Shown here: one piece after another, positions 1 through 9,495 of the stretch
How positions within the stretch are numbered: the stretch's first letter is position 1
How the letters are laid out: each line of letters opens with the position of its first letter
Assembly (NCBI RefSeq): GCF_019443125.1
Contig: NZ_JAHYXK010000002.1
Location: 186,001 to 250,000, forward strand
Direction of reading: 5' to 3'
Length of the DNA stretch: 64,000 bases
Origin: Pontibacter aydingkolensis
GTDB lineage: Bacteria; Bacteroidota; Bacteroidia; Cytophagales; Hymenobacteraceae
Notes under the pieces: model-generated
What the model was told of the DNA's origin: nothing
What the model saw: only the letters and a program-made list of their open reading frames with translations
Databases searched by the model: none
Position numbers and translations under genes: made by a program

Positions 1-3000
1 GATGGTACTTTTATATCATTACAGGGGCTTGATGCCAAAGGCATGCCCATTTATTACATTACTTACAATAACACCAGGGCTGCTGCCTCTGTAGGCACAT
101 CCGAACTGTGGGCCGGTGGCTCGCTTGGCCTTAGCCTGAGTGGCGCAGGCACTGCCGTTGCCGAAAAGCTGGGTGTTTGGGATGGCGGCCGTGTAAAAGA
201 GTCTCACCAGGAATTGACAGGGCGTGTTGTTCAAAAAGACAATCCATCCTCTTCAAGTGAGCACGCTACCCACGTGGCTGGCACTATGATGGCCAAAGGA
301 GTAAATCCATTGGCAAAGGGAATGTCGTTTGGGCTCCAAAAGCTGATGGCTTACGATTTTAACAATGATGCTTCGGAGATGGCTGCAGCAGCCAGTGATC
401 TGCTTGTGTCGAACCACTCGTATGGCTCCATTTCAGGATGGCGCTATAATTCCGATCGAAAAGGAACCACAGAAGACCCTTACTGGGAATGGTGGGGCGA
501 TACAGACATCAGCTCTACAGAAGATTATAAATTTGGCTACTACAACGAATCAGCATCCCGCTGGGACCAGATTGCCTATAACGCGCCTTACTACCTGATC
601 GTAAAATCTGCGGGCAATAACCGCGTGGAAAATGGCCCTGCCGTTGGCCAGCCATACTACCAGCGCGACAATGCCGGAAAATTCACTAAAATAGCAAGCC
701 GCCCTGCAAACATAAACAGCAACAATGGCTTTGATATTATCTCAACATACGGCACTGCCAAGAACATCCTTACAGTAGGTGCAGTAAATCCGATTTCGGA
801 GGGATACAGAGATACCTCTGATGTGGTTATATCGTCTTTCAGCAGCTTTGGCCCAACCGATGACGGCCGTATCAAGCCTGACCTGGTAGGAAACGGGGTA
901 TCTGTAATGTCTACCTCCGACAAGAGTAACACAGCTTACACGACACTTAGCGGCACATCTATGGCTGCACCCAATGTATCTGGCAGCTTACTCCTGCTAC
1001 AAGAGCATTACGCTAACTTAAATAACGGCAAGGTAATGCGCGCCGCTACTTTAAAAGGCCTGGCTATACATACTACCGACGAAGCCGGCAAAACTCCTGG
1101 CCCGGACTATAAATTTGGCTGGGGACTTTTAAATGCCAAACGTGCCGCCTCAGTAATATCAAACACTAACAACACAAACATTATCCAGGAAAACACGCTG
1201 GCACAAGGCCAAACCTATACGTACCAGGTTACTGCCTCTGGTTCCGGTCCATTGGTTGTTACCATCTCCTGGACCGACCCGGAGGCCACCGCTATCGCAG
1301 TTGGCTCAAGTGCATTAAACAACCGCACTGCACGCCTGATAAACGACCTGGATGTGCGTGTAAGCAAAGGCACTACGGTTTACCAGCCCTGGGTGCTTGA
1401 TCCGCTGAACCCGGCAAGCGCTGCCACTACCGGTGATAACAAACTAGACAACGTAGAGCAGGTAAATATAATGAATGCCGTACCCGGCGAAACGTATACC
1501 ATTACAGTAAAACACAAAGGCAATTTGCTTAAAGGACCACAGGCATACTCTATGATCGTGAGCGGCGTGGGCGGCACAGCTGTTTGCGAAAGCAAGGCTA
1601 CTTCAGACCAGGGAACACAGATCACGACTGTAAAGCTGGGCAATACATTCTATAACTTTGTAGGGGGCTGCAGAACTTACATGGACCTGACAGACAGAAT
1701 ATTTGTGTTTGAGCCGGGACAGGAGCAGGAACTACGCCTCGAAATAGGCACCTGTACTACCGATGCCGCCAAAGTAGCCAAAGTATACATAGACTGGAAC
1801 GGCAATGGTAGCTTTACCGATACCGGCGAGGAAGTAGCTGCTTCAGCAGTTTTAAGTGGAAATACAACTTTTACGGCTGCTATCACGGCTCCGACCACTG
1901 TACAGGCAGGTACTTCGGTACGTATGCGGGTGGTGGTGCAGGAAACAAGCAATATTGCAGAAGTAACACCGTGTGGCACCTACAATAGAGGCGAAACACA
2001 GGATTACCTGGTTCAGTTTGAGCTGCCTAAAACAGATGTGGGAATATCGGCAATATTACCTGCAGGCGCTTCGCTGTGTGCAAACCCGGCACAGAAAATC
2101 GTGGTAAACATCAAAAACTTTGGCACAACTCCGCAAGGCAATATTCCGGTTACAGTTCGCATACTAAAGGGCAACGTTGAGATCAAGCAAATTCCTTATA
2201 CTTATACGGGTACACTGCAGCCTTACGGCCAGGCCGAAGTATTGCTAAACGAAACATTCGCCACAGAGGCAGGCGCTACATATGAGCTTATAGCTACATC
2301 CGGCTTGCAAGGCGACCCGGTAGAAAACAACAACCGCATGGTGCGCGCCTTTACCGTAGGAACACCTGCCGGCACCCCATCAGATGCATCTGCCTTCCGC
2401 TGCGGCACCGACCCGAACTACGCGCTTTCGGCTACAGGCAACGGTGCCATCTTCTGGTATAACTCAGCTACAGGTACTACTCCTATCGCAGCCGGAAACC
2501 AGATTTTAGTACCAGCCAGCCAGATAAATGGTAAACTTTATGCAGCATTCAATGATTTTGCCGGAACAATAGGGCCTGCTAATAAAAAGTTTGCCACCGG
2601 TGGCGGTTACAACACCTTTACTCCGGATGTTATCATCAACACCAAAGCGCCTGTACTTTTAGAAAGCGCCAGGCTATACATTGGCCACAGTGGCAAAATA
2701 ACCTTTACTGCATTTAACGAAGAGGGAGCTCCTGTATCGGCCAAAACATTGTATGTTACGGCTACACGCACTACTCCTGCACCAGGTGTGCAACCCGACG
2801 ATCCTAACGACCAGGGGGCAGTATATTACTTAGGCTTGGAATTGCCAGAAGCTGGAACTTATAGAATTGCCATTTCATATGAACAAGGCGCTACCATCTT
2901 CAGGAATAATGCCGGAGTGACAGGTTATCCATTCCAGGTGGGTAATGTAGTAGCTATAACAGGTAACACAGCTACTACTACCTCAGAAGCTTTTTACTAT

Positions 3001-3555
3001 TACTTCTATGACATGAAGGTGCGCGCACTTGGCTGTGCCGGACCACGTATAGAAGCCACGATAAAAGGTGGGGTTCCACTGGAAAGACCAGTTATCTCAC
3101 GAGATGGCCAGACATTGGTTTCCAGTGCGGCAGCGGGCAACCAGTGGTACAAAGACGACAAACCAGTAGAGGCTGCAACAGGCAAAGTTTTTGCCCCAAC
3201 CGAAAGCGGAAACTATAGTGTTAAAGTATTTAAAGATGGCTGTATCTCTGAGATGTCCATGGCTTACAACTTCTCGTTTAAACCGGGTATCCGCGAACTG
3301 GGGACCGAACTAATAGTATCGCCAAATCCTACTACAGGGCGCTTCAGGTTTGAGCTGGAAACAAGCCAGACCGAGGACATTACATTTGAGGTAGTGGACA
3401 TAATGGGCAACTTTATACTTTCCGGCGAGGTTAAGAACTATTACGGCCAGTACGAAGGCTTTATAAACTTAAGCGACAGAGCTTCCGGCCTGTATATCTT
3501 CAGGTTGCGCCACGGGAACAAGTCTTACTCCGAGAAAATACTGGTGCAGCATTAA
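1..3555 (+). CDS. Secreted subtilisin-like (S8) serine protease with T9SS sorting domain, 5' partial
   Basis: The reading frame is open from base 1, so the N-terminus and signal peptide lie outside the window. The catalytic triad is visible: Asp codon at 181-183 (VWDGG), His at 262-264 (HATHVAG), oxyanion Asn at 616-618 (SAGNN) and Ser at 958-960 (SGTSMAAP). After the protease come a jelly-roll-like segment, a GEVED domain (YIDWNGNGSF, near nt 1785), a CARDB-like domain (from about nt 2040) and Ig-like repeats. It ends with a type A T9SS sorting domain beginning near nt 3310 (VSPNPTTG...YSEKILVQH). The protein is probably exported through the type IX system and released or anchored outside the cell. 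The gene has none of the exact AAGTATAA octamers common elsewhere. Family assignment is firm; the substrate is unknown. Confidence 0.93.
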   Translation, partial: DGTFISLQGLDAKGMPIYYITYNNTRAAASVGTSELWAGGSLGLSLSGAGTAVAEKLGVWDGGRVKESHQELTGRVVQKDNPSSSSEHATHVAGTMMAKGVNPLAKGMSFGLQKLMAYDFNNDASEMAAAASDLLVSNHSYGSISGWRYNSDRKGTTEDPYWEWWGDTDISSTEDYKFGYYNESASRWDQIAYNAPYYLIVKSAGNNRVENGPAVGQPYYQRDNAGKFTKIASRPANINSNNGFDIISTYGTAKNILTVGAVNPISEGYRDTSDVVISSFSSFGPTDDGRIKPDLVGNGVSVMSTSDKSNTAYTTLSGTSMAAPNVSGSLLLLQEHYANLNNGKVMRAATLKGLAIHTTDEAGKTPGPDYKFGWGLLNAKRAASVISNTNNTNIIQENTLAQGQTYTYQVTASGSGPLVVTISWTDPEATAIAVGSSALNNRTARLINDLDVRVSKGTTVYQPWVLDPLNPASAATTGDNKLDNVEQVNIMNAVPGETYTITVKHKGNLLKGPQAYSMIVSGVGGTAVCESKATSDQGTQITTVKLGNTFYNFVGGCRTYMDLTDRIFVFEPGQEQELRLEIGTCTTDAAKVAKVYIDWNGNGSFTDTGEEVAASAVLSGNTTFTAAITAPTTVQAGTSVRMRVVVQETSNIAEVTPCGTYNRGETQDYLVQFELPKTDVGISAILPAGASLCANPAQKIVVNIKNFGTTPQGNIPVTVRILKGNVEIKQIPYTYTGTLQPYGQAEVLLNETFATEAGATYELIATSGLQGDPVENNNRMVRAFTVGTPAGTPSDASAFRCGTDPNYALSATGNGAIFWYNSATGTTPIAAGNQILVPASQINGKLYAAFNDFAGTIGPANKKFATGGGYNTFTPDVIINTKAPVLLESARLYIGHSGKITFTAFNEEGAPVSAKTLYVTATRTTPAPGVQPDDPNDQGAVYYLGLELPEAGTYRIAISYEQGATIFRNNAGVTGYPFQVGNVVAITGNTATTTSEAFYYYFYDMKVRALGCAGPRIEATIKGGVPLERPVISRDGQTLVSSAAAGNQWYKDDKPVEAATGKVFAPTESGNYSVKVFKDGCISEMSMAYNFSFKPGIRELGTELIVSPNPTTGRFRFELETSQTEDITFEVVDIMGNFILSGEVKNYYGQYEGFINLSDRASGLYIFRLRHGNKSYSEKILVQH

Positions 3556-3586
3556 GCCTGGCTAAAGCAAGTATAACAACAAATAT

Positions 3587-3624
3587 AAACCAAAGCCCCG
3601 GCATGCGTGCCGGGGCTTTGGTTT
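3587..3624 (+). terminator. Rho-independent terminator after the S8 protease
   Basis: A 17-bp perfect stem (3587-3603 pairing with 3608-3624) with the 4-base loop TGCG, rich in GC at its centre and flanked by A and T tracts. It is followed directly by a TTATACTT octamer. Confidence 0.9.
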
Positions 3625-3662
3625 ATACTTGCAATTCAGGATCTATTCTTTAATTTGGCTTT

Positions 3663-4208
3663 ATGAAGCAAATCCTACTATCACTTTGCCTGCTGTTTAT
3701 ACTTGCCTGCGCCAGACAGCCGTACCAGCTAAGCAGCTCACAGCAATCGTTCTACAAAAGTATGGCCAGCCATTGCGGCAAGTCTTATGCAGGCAAGGTA
3801 ATCTTTCCTGCAGATGGCAAAGACCCTTTTGCCGGCAAGCCGTTAACCATGCATGTTGCCAGCTGCTCCGATACCACTATCCGTATCCCTTTTCATGTGG
3901 GAGAGGACAAGTCCAGGACGTGGGTACTGCGTAAAACAGAAGAAGGCCTGCAACTTAAGCATGATCATCGCCACGAAGATGGTACTCCGGACGAGATAAC
4001 CATGTATGGCGGCATAGCACTTGCCTCTGATGATAAAATGGAGCAGCGCTTCCCGGCAGATGCCCATACAGCGCAACTTATACCTGCCGCCGCCACTAAT
4101 GAATGGACACTTGCCCTGAGCCCCGACGGAAAAACTTTCAGCTACATTCTAAAGCGCGATAACCAACTCCGTTTCCGGGCAGATTTTGATCTGACCAAAC
4201 CACTCTAA
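3663..4208 (+). CDS. Small lipoprotein of unknown function
   Basis: 181 aa. The first 16 residues form a lipoprotein signal peptide with lipobox ILAC and acylated Cys16, so the product should be a membrane-anchored lipoprotein facing the periplasm or surface. The rest is a compact, probably beta-rich domain with no motif I recognise; it holds a His/Asp-rich stretch (KHDHRHEDG) that could bind metal. It lies alone between two hairpin terminators, convergent with the DUF5916 gene, so it is probably a single-gene unit. No function is assigned. Confidence 0.75.
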   Translation: MKQILLSLCLLFILACARQPYQLSSSQQSFYKSMASHCGKSYAGKVIFPADGKDPFAGKPLTMHVASCSDTTIRIPFHVGEDKSRTWVLRKTEEGLQLKHDHRHEDGTPDEITMYGGIALASDDKMEQRFPADAHTAQLIPAAATNEWTLALSPDGKTFSYILKRDNQLRFRADFDLTKPL

Positions 4209-4254
4209 GTATAACCTATACTTTAAAATATAAAGTACCACACGAGTACCAATA

Positions 4255-4295
4255 AACAGCAAAGCCGAGGCAAGTTTTGCTCCGGCTTTGCTGTT
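4255..4295. terminator. Bidirectional terminator between convergent genes
   Basis: A 13-bp stem (4255-4267 with 4283-4295) with A/T tracts on both sides lies between the lipoprotein gene (plus) and the DUF5916 gene (minus), so it can serve both. AAGTATAA (4207-4214) and TTATACTT (4296-4303) flank it. Confidence 0.8.
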
Positions 4296-4311
4296 TTATA
4301 CTTTCAGCCTC

Positions 4312-6861
4312 TTATGACTTTCTGAGCTTGTTCCTTATTGTGAGGTAATCAATAAAGTAAAGTATCTTAACCGAGAGCGAGTTAGTCTGCGGGGTAGACA
4401 TCGTACGGGAGAAGTTATCAAAGTACCTGGTCTCTATTTGCTGCCCGCTTTCGAGGATGGCGTTTTTCCAGACAATGCTTATTTCGCTGCCCGGGGCAAA
4501 CCACCACGAATACACCATGTCCACATTAAAAGCATTATAGTTGATGTTGTGGTTCCTACCGGCAAATCTATCGTTGTATCCTTGTGGGTATACATCCGGC
4601 TCAAGCTGCCCTTCTGGTGTCAGGTTATAGAAGCGTTTATACTCTGCACTCGACCAGTAATGCCGCACCCTAAGCGTAACCGACATCTTATTGTTAAAGA
4701 TGTAGCTCCCCGACAACGTGTTTGATGTAGTAAGCACCTCACGCAGCCCGAAAATAACTTTACGCTCCTTATCGTCATCGTTCGCAAGGTCCGGGTCGAA
4801 GCTATTGGCATACCCTATATCATCATATTTTAAGTTGCGGCTAAAATTATAGTTGAACGACAGTTGGTTGTTTACCCGGTAGCGCGGAGAAATTGAGTAG
4901 TTAATGTTATGTCTTTTGTTTTCGTCAAAAGCCCGGTAACTCGTGTTCACATCTAAAGCAAATTTTTTGCGATAGTCCGTGGATACCCACGTGCCTATAC
5001 TATTATTAACCGGAAACTCATAGAAATGGCCTGCTACACGCGGTTCAAAAAAATCATTTGTCTTTACCGGCTCCAGGTTAGCCCAAATACCGGCATTCCA
5101 GAAATTCTTAAACTGCCCTTGCAGGTTAGTATAAATTACAAAATTCTGGAAAGTGCTCGGCTCATACCTGCGCTCATAAACAGCACCGATATTACTGTAC
5201 ATGTTCAGGAGCTTCCAGAAAGGCTTATAGATGTTATACTGTAAATGTAGGTTCTCCTCAATACTGTTCGGAGTAAACAAGATGCCCAGGTCATTGGGGT
5301 TATAGGTATCGGACTCTACTGTATGGCTGTAATTGTATGTGAAGTTTCCGCTTACTTTTCCTACTCTGAGATTGTACATATAGCCCAGATCGGTATTGTC
5401 TGAGAAGTAGCGCTGGCTCAGGGCTGCCTTACCGTTTATGGCATATTTGTTCGCTTTGTTTGCAAACCTGAACACAAGGCCGGTCAGGTTGGCGTCGTAG
5501 GTGCTACCCTGCCGCATTACATTCGTGTTTACCAGTGTAACAAAAGAGTTGTTTTTAAGAGACTGGTCCAGCACCGTAATGTTGTAATTTGTAAGCGGCT
5601 GCGTTTCTACCTCCAGCCTGTTACCCTCCTCGTTTTCGAGAGTAGCGTATTGCCGGCCCACTACTGCATTAAAAACGCCAACTCCCAGCCCAGACTCCGT
5701 ACGGCCTGAGATCTTTGTGCCGTTGATCATTTTAGTTTCGCTGGGATTTTCGATCACTCTGTAACCGGCATACTTCACCTTAGTATCTATAAAAGAATTT
5801 ACCGGCCTGCCCCCGATACGGCGTGAATAGAAAAACCCTCCTTTATTGAACAGCTCTGTACCCTCCATAAAAAACGGACGGTTCTCATTAAACTGAATCT
5901 CAAACGGGGAAAGGTTAAGCACCTGGTTATCCGACTGCACCTGGCTAAAGTCCGGGATCAGGGTCATGTCCAGCGTAAAGGCGTCGTTGATGCCATACTT
6001 CAGATCCAGACCGCCACTAACATTAAAATCCTGTTTATAACCTATTTCTTCAGAATCGTTCTTTGTGTAAGGATAACTATTTGTAAATGCCGAAATGTAT
6101 GGAGAGAGGGATAAACGCAGGGGAGCCTCCACATTTTTGATTCCGGTAAGTTTACCCCATTGGTTCACAAAACCATTTTTGGCAGGATCCACGTAGTTCC
6201 AGAAAAAGCCTTTACGTGTAGATTGCCTGTTACGCATAAAGTTAAGCCCCCATAGTTGTTCCGGCTTACTGCTAAAACGTATAGCCGAATAAGGTATCTT
6301 AAACTCTGCTACCCAATTAGTACCATCTAATTTTACATTACTCTCCCACACTGCATTCCAACTAAAATCTTCGCCGTTGGAAGAGTAACGGGCATCCAAC
6401 TGCACACCGGCAGGTGTAACAAAGAACCCGAAACCGTTTATCTGATCATGGTATGTATCCAGAAAGATGCCAAACCAATCAGAGTTGCCTAAGTTATCGC
6501 GGCGGCCCAGTTCTTTAAAGATACTGTCCTGCGACACATCGTGCATGATGGCACCTACATAAATAGCTTCGTCATCGTAAAGTATACGCACTTCTGTTTT
6601 ATGCCGCTCCATGGGGCCTGGAGTAGGCCTGTTCTGAATAAAATCAGTGGCTATTTCGGCGCTTTGCCAAATGGCCTCGTCAAGCGTGCCGTCTATTTTT
6701 GGCGGCTCTGTTATTCGCAGGGTATTAAGCTGCTTTTGAGGATAGTTATATTCTTTTTTTTGCTCCTGCGCAGTGGCTGTAAAAGAGATGCAGGAGGCAA
6801 AACAAAGGAAAAGAACAAATAGCTGCTGCGTTATACGCATCAGGAGTAATGGTTTTTTCAT
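4312..6861 (-). CDS. DUF5916 outer-membrane protein with N-terminal CBM9-like domain
   Basis: 849 aa. It has an N-terminal signal peptide (hydrophobic to about residue 32, ending TATAQ), then a family 9 carbohydrate-binding-like domain (about residues 45-215, with IDGTLDEAIWQSAE). A long DUF5916 region rich in aromatic, alternating beta strands (WNYVDPAKNG, NENRPFFMEGTELF) runs to the C-terminus and is probably an outer-membrane barrel. DUF5916 proteins are common in Bacteroidota; their substrate is unknown, though the CBM9-like domain suggests glycan contact. It is transcribed alone, convergent with the preceding lipoprotein gene. Confidence 0.85.
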   Translation of the reverse strand: MKKPLLLMRITQQLFVLFLCFASCISFTATAQEQKKEYNYPQKQLNTLRITEPPKIDGTLDEAIWQSAEIATDFIQNRPTPGPMERHKTEVRILYDDEAIYVGAIMHDVSQDSIFKELGRRDNLGNSDWFGIFLDTYHDQINGFGFFVTPAGVQLDARYSSNGEDFSWNAVWESNVKLDGTNWVAEFKIPYSAIRFSSKPEQLWGLNFMRNRQSTRKGFFWNYVDPAKNGFVNQWGKLTGIKNVEAPLRLSLSPYISAFTNSYPYTKNDSEEIGYKQDFNVSGGLDLKYGINDAFTLDMTLIPDFSQVQSDNQVLNLSPFEIQFNENRPFFMEGTELFNKGGFFYSRRIGGRPVNSFIDTKVKYAGYRVIENPSETKMINGTKISGRTESGLGVGVFNAVVGRQYATLENEEGNRLEVETQPLTNYNITVLDQSLKNNSFVTLVNTNVMRQGSTYDANLTGLVFRFANKANKYAINGKAALSQRYFSDNTDLGYMYNLRVGKVSGNFTYNYSHTVESDTYNPNDLGILFTPNSIEENLHLQYNIYKPFWKLLNMYSNIGAVYERRYEPSTFQNFVIYTNLQGQFKNFWNAGIWANLEPVKTNDFFEPRVAGHFYEFPVNNSIGTWVSTDYRKKFALDVNTSYRAFDENKRHNINYSISPRYRVNNQLSFNYNFSRNLKYDDIGYANSFDPDLANDDDKERKVIFGLREVLTTSNTLSGSYIFNNKMSVTLRVRHYWSSAEYKRFYNLTPEGQLEPDVYPQGYNDRFAGRNHNINYNAFNVDMVYSWWFAPGSEISIVWKNAILESGQQIETRYFDNFSRTMSTPQTNSLSVKILYFIDYLTIRNKLRKS

Positions 6862-7190
6862 AGTTAGGCAAATACCAGGCGTACAGTATGTGAAACAAAG
6901 TATAGTAATAGATAATCCCCGGGCAGCAATGGTTGCTTCAACCTGAAAATTTTTTATTATCCTTTATTTTCAGGCTGCAAAGTATACTTTTAAAACATCA
7001 TAAAACTTTATACTAGACGTATAGCCCATAACATCAGATATAATGCCTTTAAAACCGGTTAGGGCAACTTCGGGAAGACTGGCTCAGAGATGTTGACGTA
7101 CTGTGGTTGGGCTGTTGCAGATAAGTATAAAGTATAAAAAAGGCGCTACCCTTATAAGAGCAGCGCCTTTTGTCTTTGTTAAAGTATAAA
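6862..7190. other. Intergenic stretch with iterated TATACTT words
   Basis: 329 bases between two minus-strand genes. It holds the upstream region of the DUF5916 gene, the hairpin at 7138-7171, and several AAGTATA/TATACTT words, including the palindromic form AAGTATACTT near 6980 and a tandem AAGTATAAAGTATAA at 7123-7137. No ORF or RNA gene was seen. Confidence 0.6.
7138..7171 (-). terminator. Terminator of the lipoprotein/GroES-like operon
   Basis: A 10-bp stem (7138-7147 with 7162-7171) around GGCGCT, followed on the minus strand by a T-rich stretch. Confidence 0.75.
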
Positions 7191-7583
7191 CTAAAGGTCT
7201 TCTTCGCGCACCAGCATCAGCACTGCCGACTGTGGCACGATAAAGTATTTCTCGCTGAGATAGTTGATCTCGATGGCATCGCGTTGCAGATAAATAGCCA
7301 GGTCGCCTTCCCTGGCCTGAAGCGGAATGTATCGCACTTCCTCTTCTTCCTGCCCAAAGGCCTCCTCATCAAAACCAAAATCGGCAGACACAGGGTATCC
7401 CGGGCCTACTTTCATGATGTACCCTTCCTGCACCTTCTCTTTTTCCTGCACACCCGGCGGCAAGTATAAACCGCTTTTGGTTTGCTCTTTAGAAGACTTT
7501 GGCTTTATCAGCACCCTGTCTCCTACTATAATGATCTTCTCCAGTTTATTCTTTTCAGAAATCCTCATGGGCAATGTATGCAT
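7191..7583 (-). CDS. GroES-like co-chaperonin family protein
   Basis: 130 aa. The Cpn10 signature is readable: VGDRVLIKP near residue 20, KSGLYLPPG, a KVGPGYPV turn and a C-terminal strand (YFIVPQSAVLMLV). Canonical GroES caps GroEL and is normally next to groL at about 95 aa. This copy is longer, has an acidic insert (FDEEAFGQEEEE) and sits behind a lipoprotein gene with one base between them, so it is probably a diverged paralogue rather than the housekeeping co-chaperonin. ATG at 7583 is used; Met6 is an alternative start. Confidence 0.8.
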   Translation of the reverse strand: MHTLPMRISEKNKLEKIIIVGDRVLIKPKSSKEQTKSGLYLPPGVQEKEKVQEGYIMKVGPGYPVSADFGFDEEAFGQEEEEVRYIPLQAREGDLAIYLQRDAIEINYLSEKYFIVPQSAVLMLVREEDL

Positions 7584-7584
7584 A

Positions 7585-8112
7585 TTAAAGGGGATCTGCT
7601 GTTACTTTAAATCGCATGTTGGCTTTAATTGTCACGTCTTTGGTTACAGCCTTTGCCAGTGTGGCACGGGTACCAATTGTATACGTGTCGCCTTTAATGT
7701 ACTCATCCAGCTTTGCGTTGGTAGAGGTCAGTTCTATTTTGCTCACGTTCTGCGGCACCTGTTCCAGGTAGGCAATTTTAATCTCTGGCTTGCCTTCTGC
7801 AGAGATATAGATCTCTATTTTTTTCAGGAAGTTAAAGTTCTCCGTCTGTGGGTCTGTAATAACCAGTTCAAGTTTATTCAGGGTAACATCCTTTACCAAC
7901 TCGGCCTGGGTTTTATTGTTTTTGAAATTTTCGCTGGAGTTAGTTGTAACCGGAATAGGAGAGATTGGCGCTACAGTGCCAACCGGAAAGTATGATTTTA
8001 TTACAATTTCCTCATCGTGGTTGATGTAAAATGTAAGCAGGTCGTCTATTTTTTCGCAGGCCACTGATGCAAAAGCCACAAGTGCTATAAAGGCAAAAAA
8101 TAATCGTTTCAT
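7585..8112 (-). CDS. Lipoprotein of unknown function
   Basis: 175 aa. The lipoprotein signal peptide ends in SVAC (Cys19). The mature part is a predicted beta-sandwich-like domain with alternating hydrophobic strands and no known catalytic motif. Its stop lies one base before the start of the GroES-like gene, so the two are co-transcribed, probably from the consensus promoter at 8190-8222. Function unknown. Confidence 0.75.
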   Translation of the reverse strand: MKRLFFAFIALVAFASVACEKIDDLLTFYINHDEEIVIKSYFPVGTVAPISPIPVTTNSSENFKNNKTQAELVKDVTLNKLELVITDPQTENFNFLKKIEIYISAEGKPEIKIAYLEQVPQNVSKIELTSTNAKLDEYIKGDTYTIGTRATLAKAVTKDVTIKANMRFKVTADPL

Positions 8113-8152
8113 AAACTAATAAGGATGATAAAAACTACATAAAATATAAATA

Positions 8153-8189
8153 CGGCAGGAAAAGCAAGTACAAACTGCTTAGCCTGCCG
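8153..8189 (-). terminator. Hairpin between hmgA and the lipoprotein gene (weak terminator or leader element)
   Basis: CGGCAGG (8153-8159) pairs with CCTGCCG (8183-8189), with inner AAGCA/TGCTT pairing. The tract that follows on the minus strand is only moderately T-rich. Because a consensus promoter lies just upstream (8190-8222), the hairpin may be in the leader of the next transcript rather than a simple end for hmgA. Confidence 0.45.
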
Positions 8190-8222
8190 CAAATTTACAA
8201 AATCCTGATTGGATTAATCAAA
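8190..8222 (-). promoter_or_regulatory. Bacteroidota-type promoter for the lipoprotein/GroES-like operon
   Basis: On the minus strand TTTG (8219-8222) is followed after 21 bases by TAAATTTG (8190-8197), matching the TTTG...TAnnTTTG consensus. It overlaps the last codons of hmgA. Confidence 0.55.
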
Positions 8223-9413
8223 CATATCTCCTTTTCGGATGGTACCACTGCCGTGCTCGTTCCAGCTCATCGGGTAATTCTGGTCCATGTACTGCACCGC
8301 ATCCTCTGTTAAGTATAACGGCTTGAAGGTATCAATCATTACAGCGTACTCGTGCGTTTCCTTTTTACCTATACTTGCTTCTACTGTGCCCGGGTGCGGG
8401 CCATGCGGTATGCCACCAGGGTGCACTGTAAACGAAGCCCTGTCTACACCTTTGCGGCTCATAAAATCGCCTTCTACATAGTATAGCACCTCATCGGAGT
8501 CTACGTTGGAGTGATTATACGGCGCAGGTATAGAATCGGGGTGGTAATCGAACAGGCGCGGCACAAAAGAGCAGATAACAAAGTTATGCGCTTCAAAGGT
8601 CTGGTGTACCGGAGGTGGCTGGTGTATGCGGCCTGTTATTGGCTCAAAATCCTTAATGTTAAAGGCATAAGGGTAAAAGTAACCGTCCCAACCCACAGCA
8701 TCAAAGGGACTGAAATCGTAATAAAACTGGTGTAGCTCCCCTTCTTTTTTAACCTGTACCAGGCGTTCACCTTTTTCGGTCTCGGTGATCAGCTCAACCG
8801 GAGGGCGCATGTCGCGCTCACAGAATGGCGAGTGCTCCAGCAACTGCCCAAAGTGGTTTCGGTAGCGGCGCGGCGTCTCTATCGGGCTAAACGATTCTAT
8901 AACCAGCAGCCTTACCTGTCCCTCATCAAACCTGAACTTATGGATAACCGTGCGCGGAATAACGAGGTAATCGCCGGGGCCAAACGGAATGCGGCCCATC
9001 TGAGTAAGCAGATCACCAGTACCATCGTGCACAAACACCACCTCATCGGCCTGGCCGTTTTTATAGTAGTAGTCCATTTCGCGCTCCGACGGGTTGCAAA
9101 TGCTGATAGCCACATCGCTGTTAAAGAGCATGGTTTTGCGGGCATCCAGGTAATCGGAGCCGGTGGTTTCTACATGCAACATGCGCAGGTGATGTGGCTG
9201 CAGCTTTATACCTTCTGCTTTTTTAGGTGCGAAGGGTTTAGGCTCGCCAATGCGGCTCATCTGGGTAGGTGGGTTAATGTGGTATAGCAGCGACGAAACA
9301 CCGCTAAAGCCTAACGTTCCTACCAGCTGCTCCGCATAAAGAGAGCCATCCGGCTGTCGGAACTGTGTATGTCTTTTATGCGGGATCTCTCCCAGCTTAT
9401 AATAATATGCCAT
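8214..9413 (-). CDS. hmgA: Homogentisate 1,2-dioxygenase
   Basis: 399 aa. It opens the ring of homogentisate to maleylacetoacetate in tyrosine/phenylalanine catabolism, using a cupin-bound Fe(II). The N-terminal pattern (YKLGEIPHKRHTQFR), the central FDAVGWDGYFYP and the C-terminal metal-binding region are typical: YNHSNVDSDEVLYY (His about 301, Glu about 308) and GGIPHGPHPG (His about 337). It is alone here; the rest of the pathway is not in the window. A TACTTTTG element (9471-9478, minus strand) about 58 bases upstream may be its -7 box, though I see no clear -33 element. Assignment is firm. Confidence 0.93.
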   Translation of the reverse strand: MAYYYKLGEIPHKRHTQFRQPDGSLYAEQLVGTLGFSGVSSLLYHINPPTQMSRIGEPKPFAPKKAEGIKLQPHHLRMLHVETTGSDYLDARKTMLFNSDVAISICNPSEREMDYYYKNGQADEVVFVHDGTGDLLTQMGRIPFGPGDYLVIPRTVIHKFRFDEGQVRLLVIESFSPIETPRRYRNHFGQLLEHSPFCERDMRPPVELITETEKGERLVQVKKEGELHQFYYDFSPFDAVGWDGYFYPYAFNIKDFEPITGRIHQPPPVHQTFEAHNFVICSFVPRLFDYHPDSIPAPYNHSNVDSDEVLYYVEGDFMSRKGVDRASFTVHPGGIPHGPHPGTVEASIGKKETHEYAVMIDTFKPLYLTEDAVQYMDQNYPMSWNEHGSGTIRKGDMFD

Positions 9414-9470
9414 ACTTTGGATGCTATATTAGTTCAGGTTCTGTAAAAGTGCCTTGCTTGGGGCAATTTA

Positions 9471-9478
9471 CAAAAGTA
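9471..9478 (-). promoter_or_regulatory. Possible -7 element of hmgA
   Basis: Read on the minus strand this is TACTTTTG, a match to TAnnTTTG, embedded in the iterated TATACTT word. No convincing -33 TTTG is visible at the expected distance. Confidence 0.35.
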
Positions 9479-9495
9479 TACTTATACTTGATGAC

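Noticed and set aside
7327..7995. 222-codon plus-strand frame
   Set aside because: Lies opposite the GroES-like and lipoprotein genes, which have clear family or signal features; a shadow frame.
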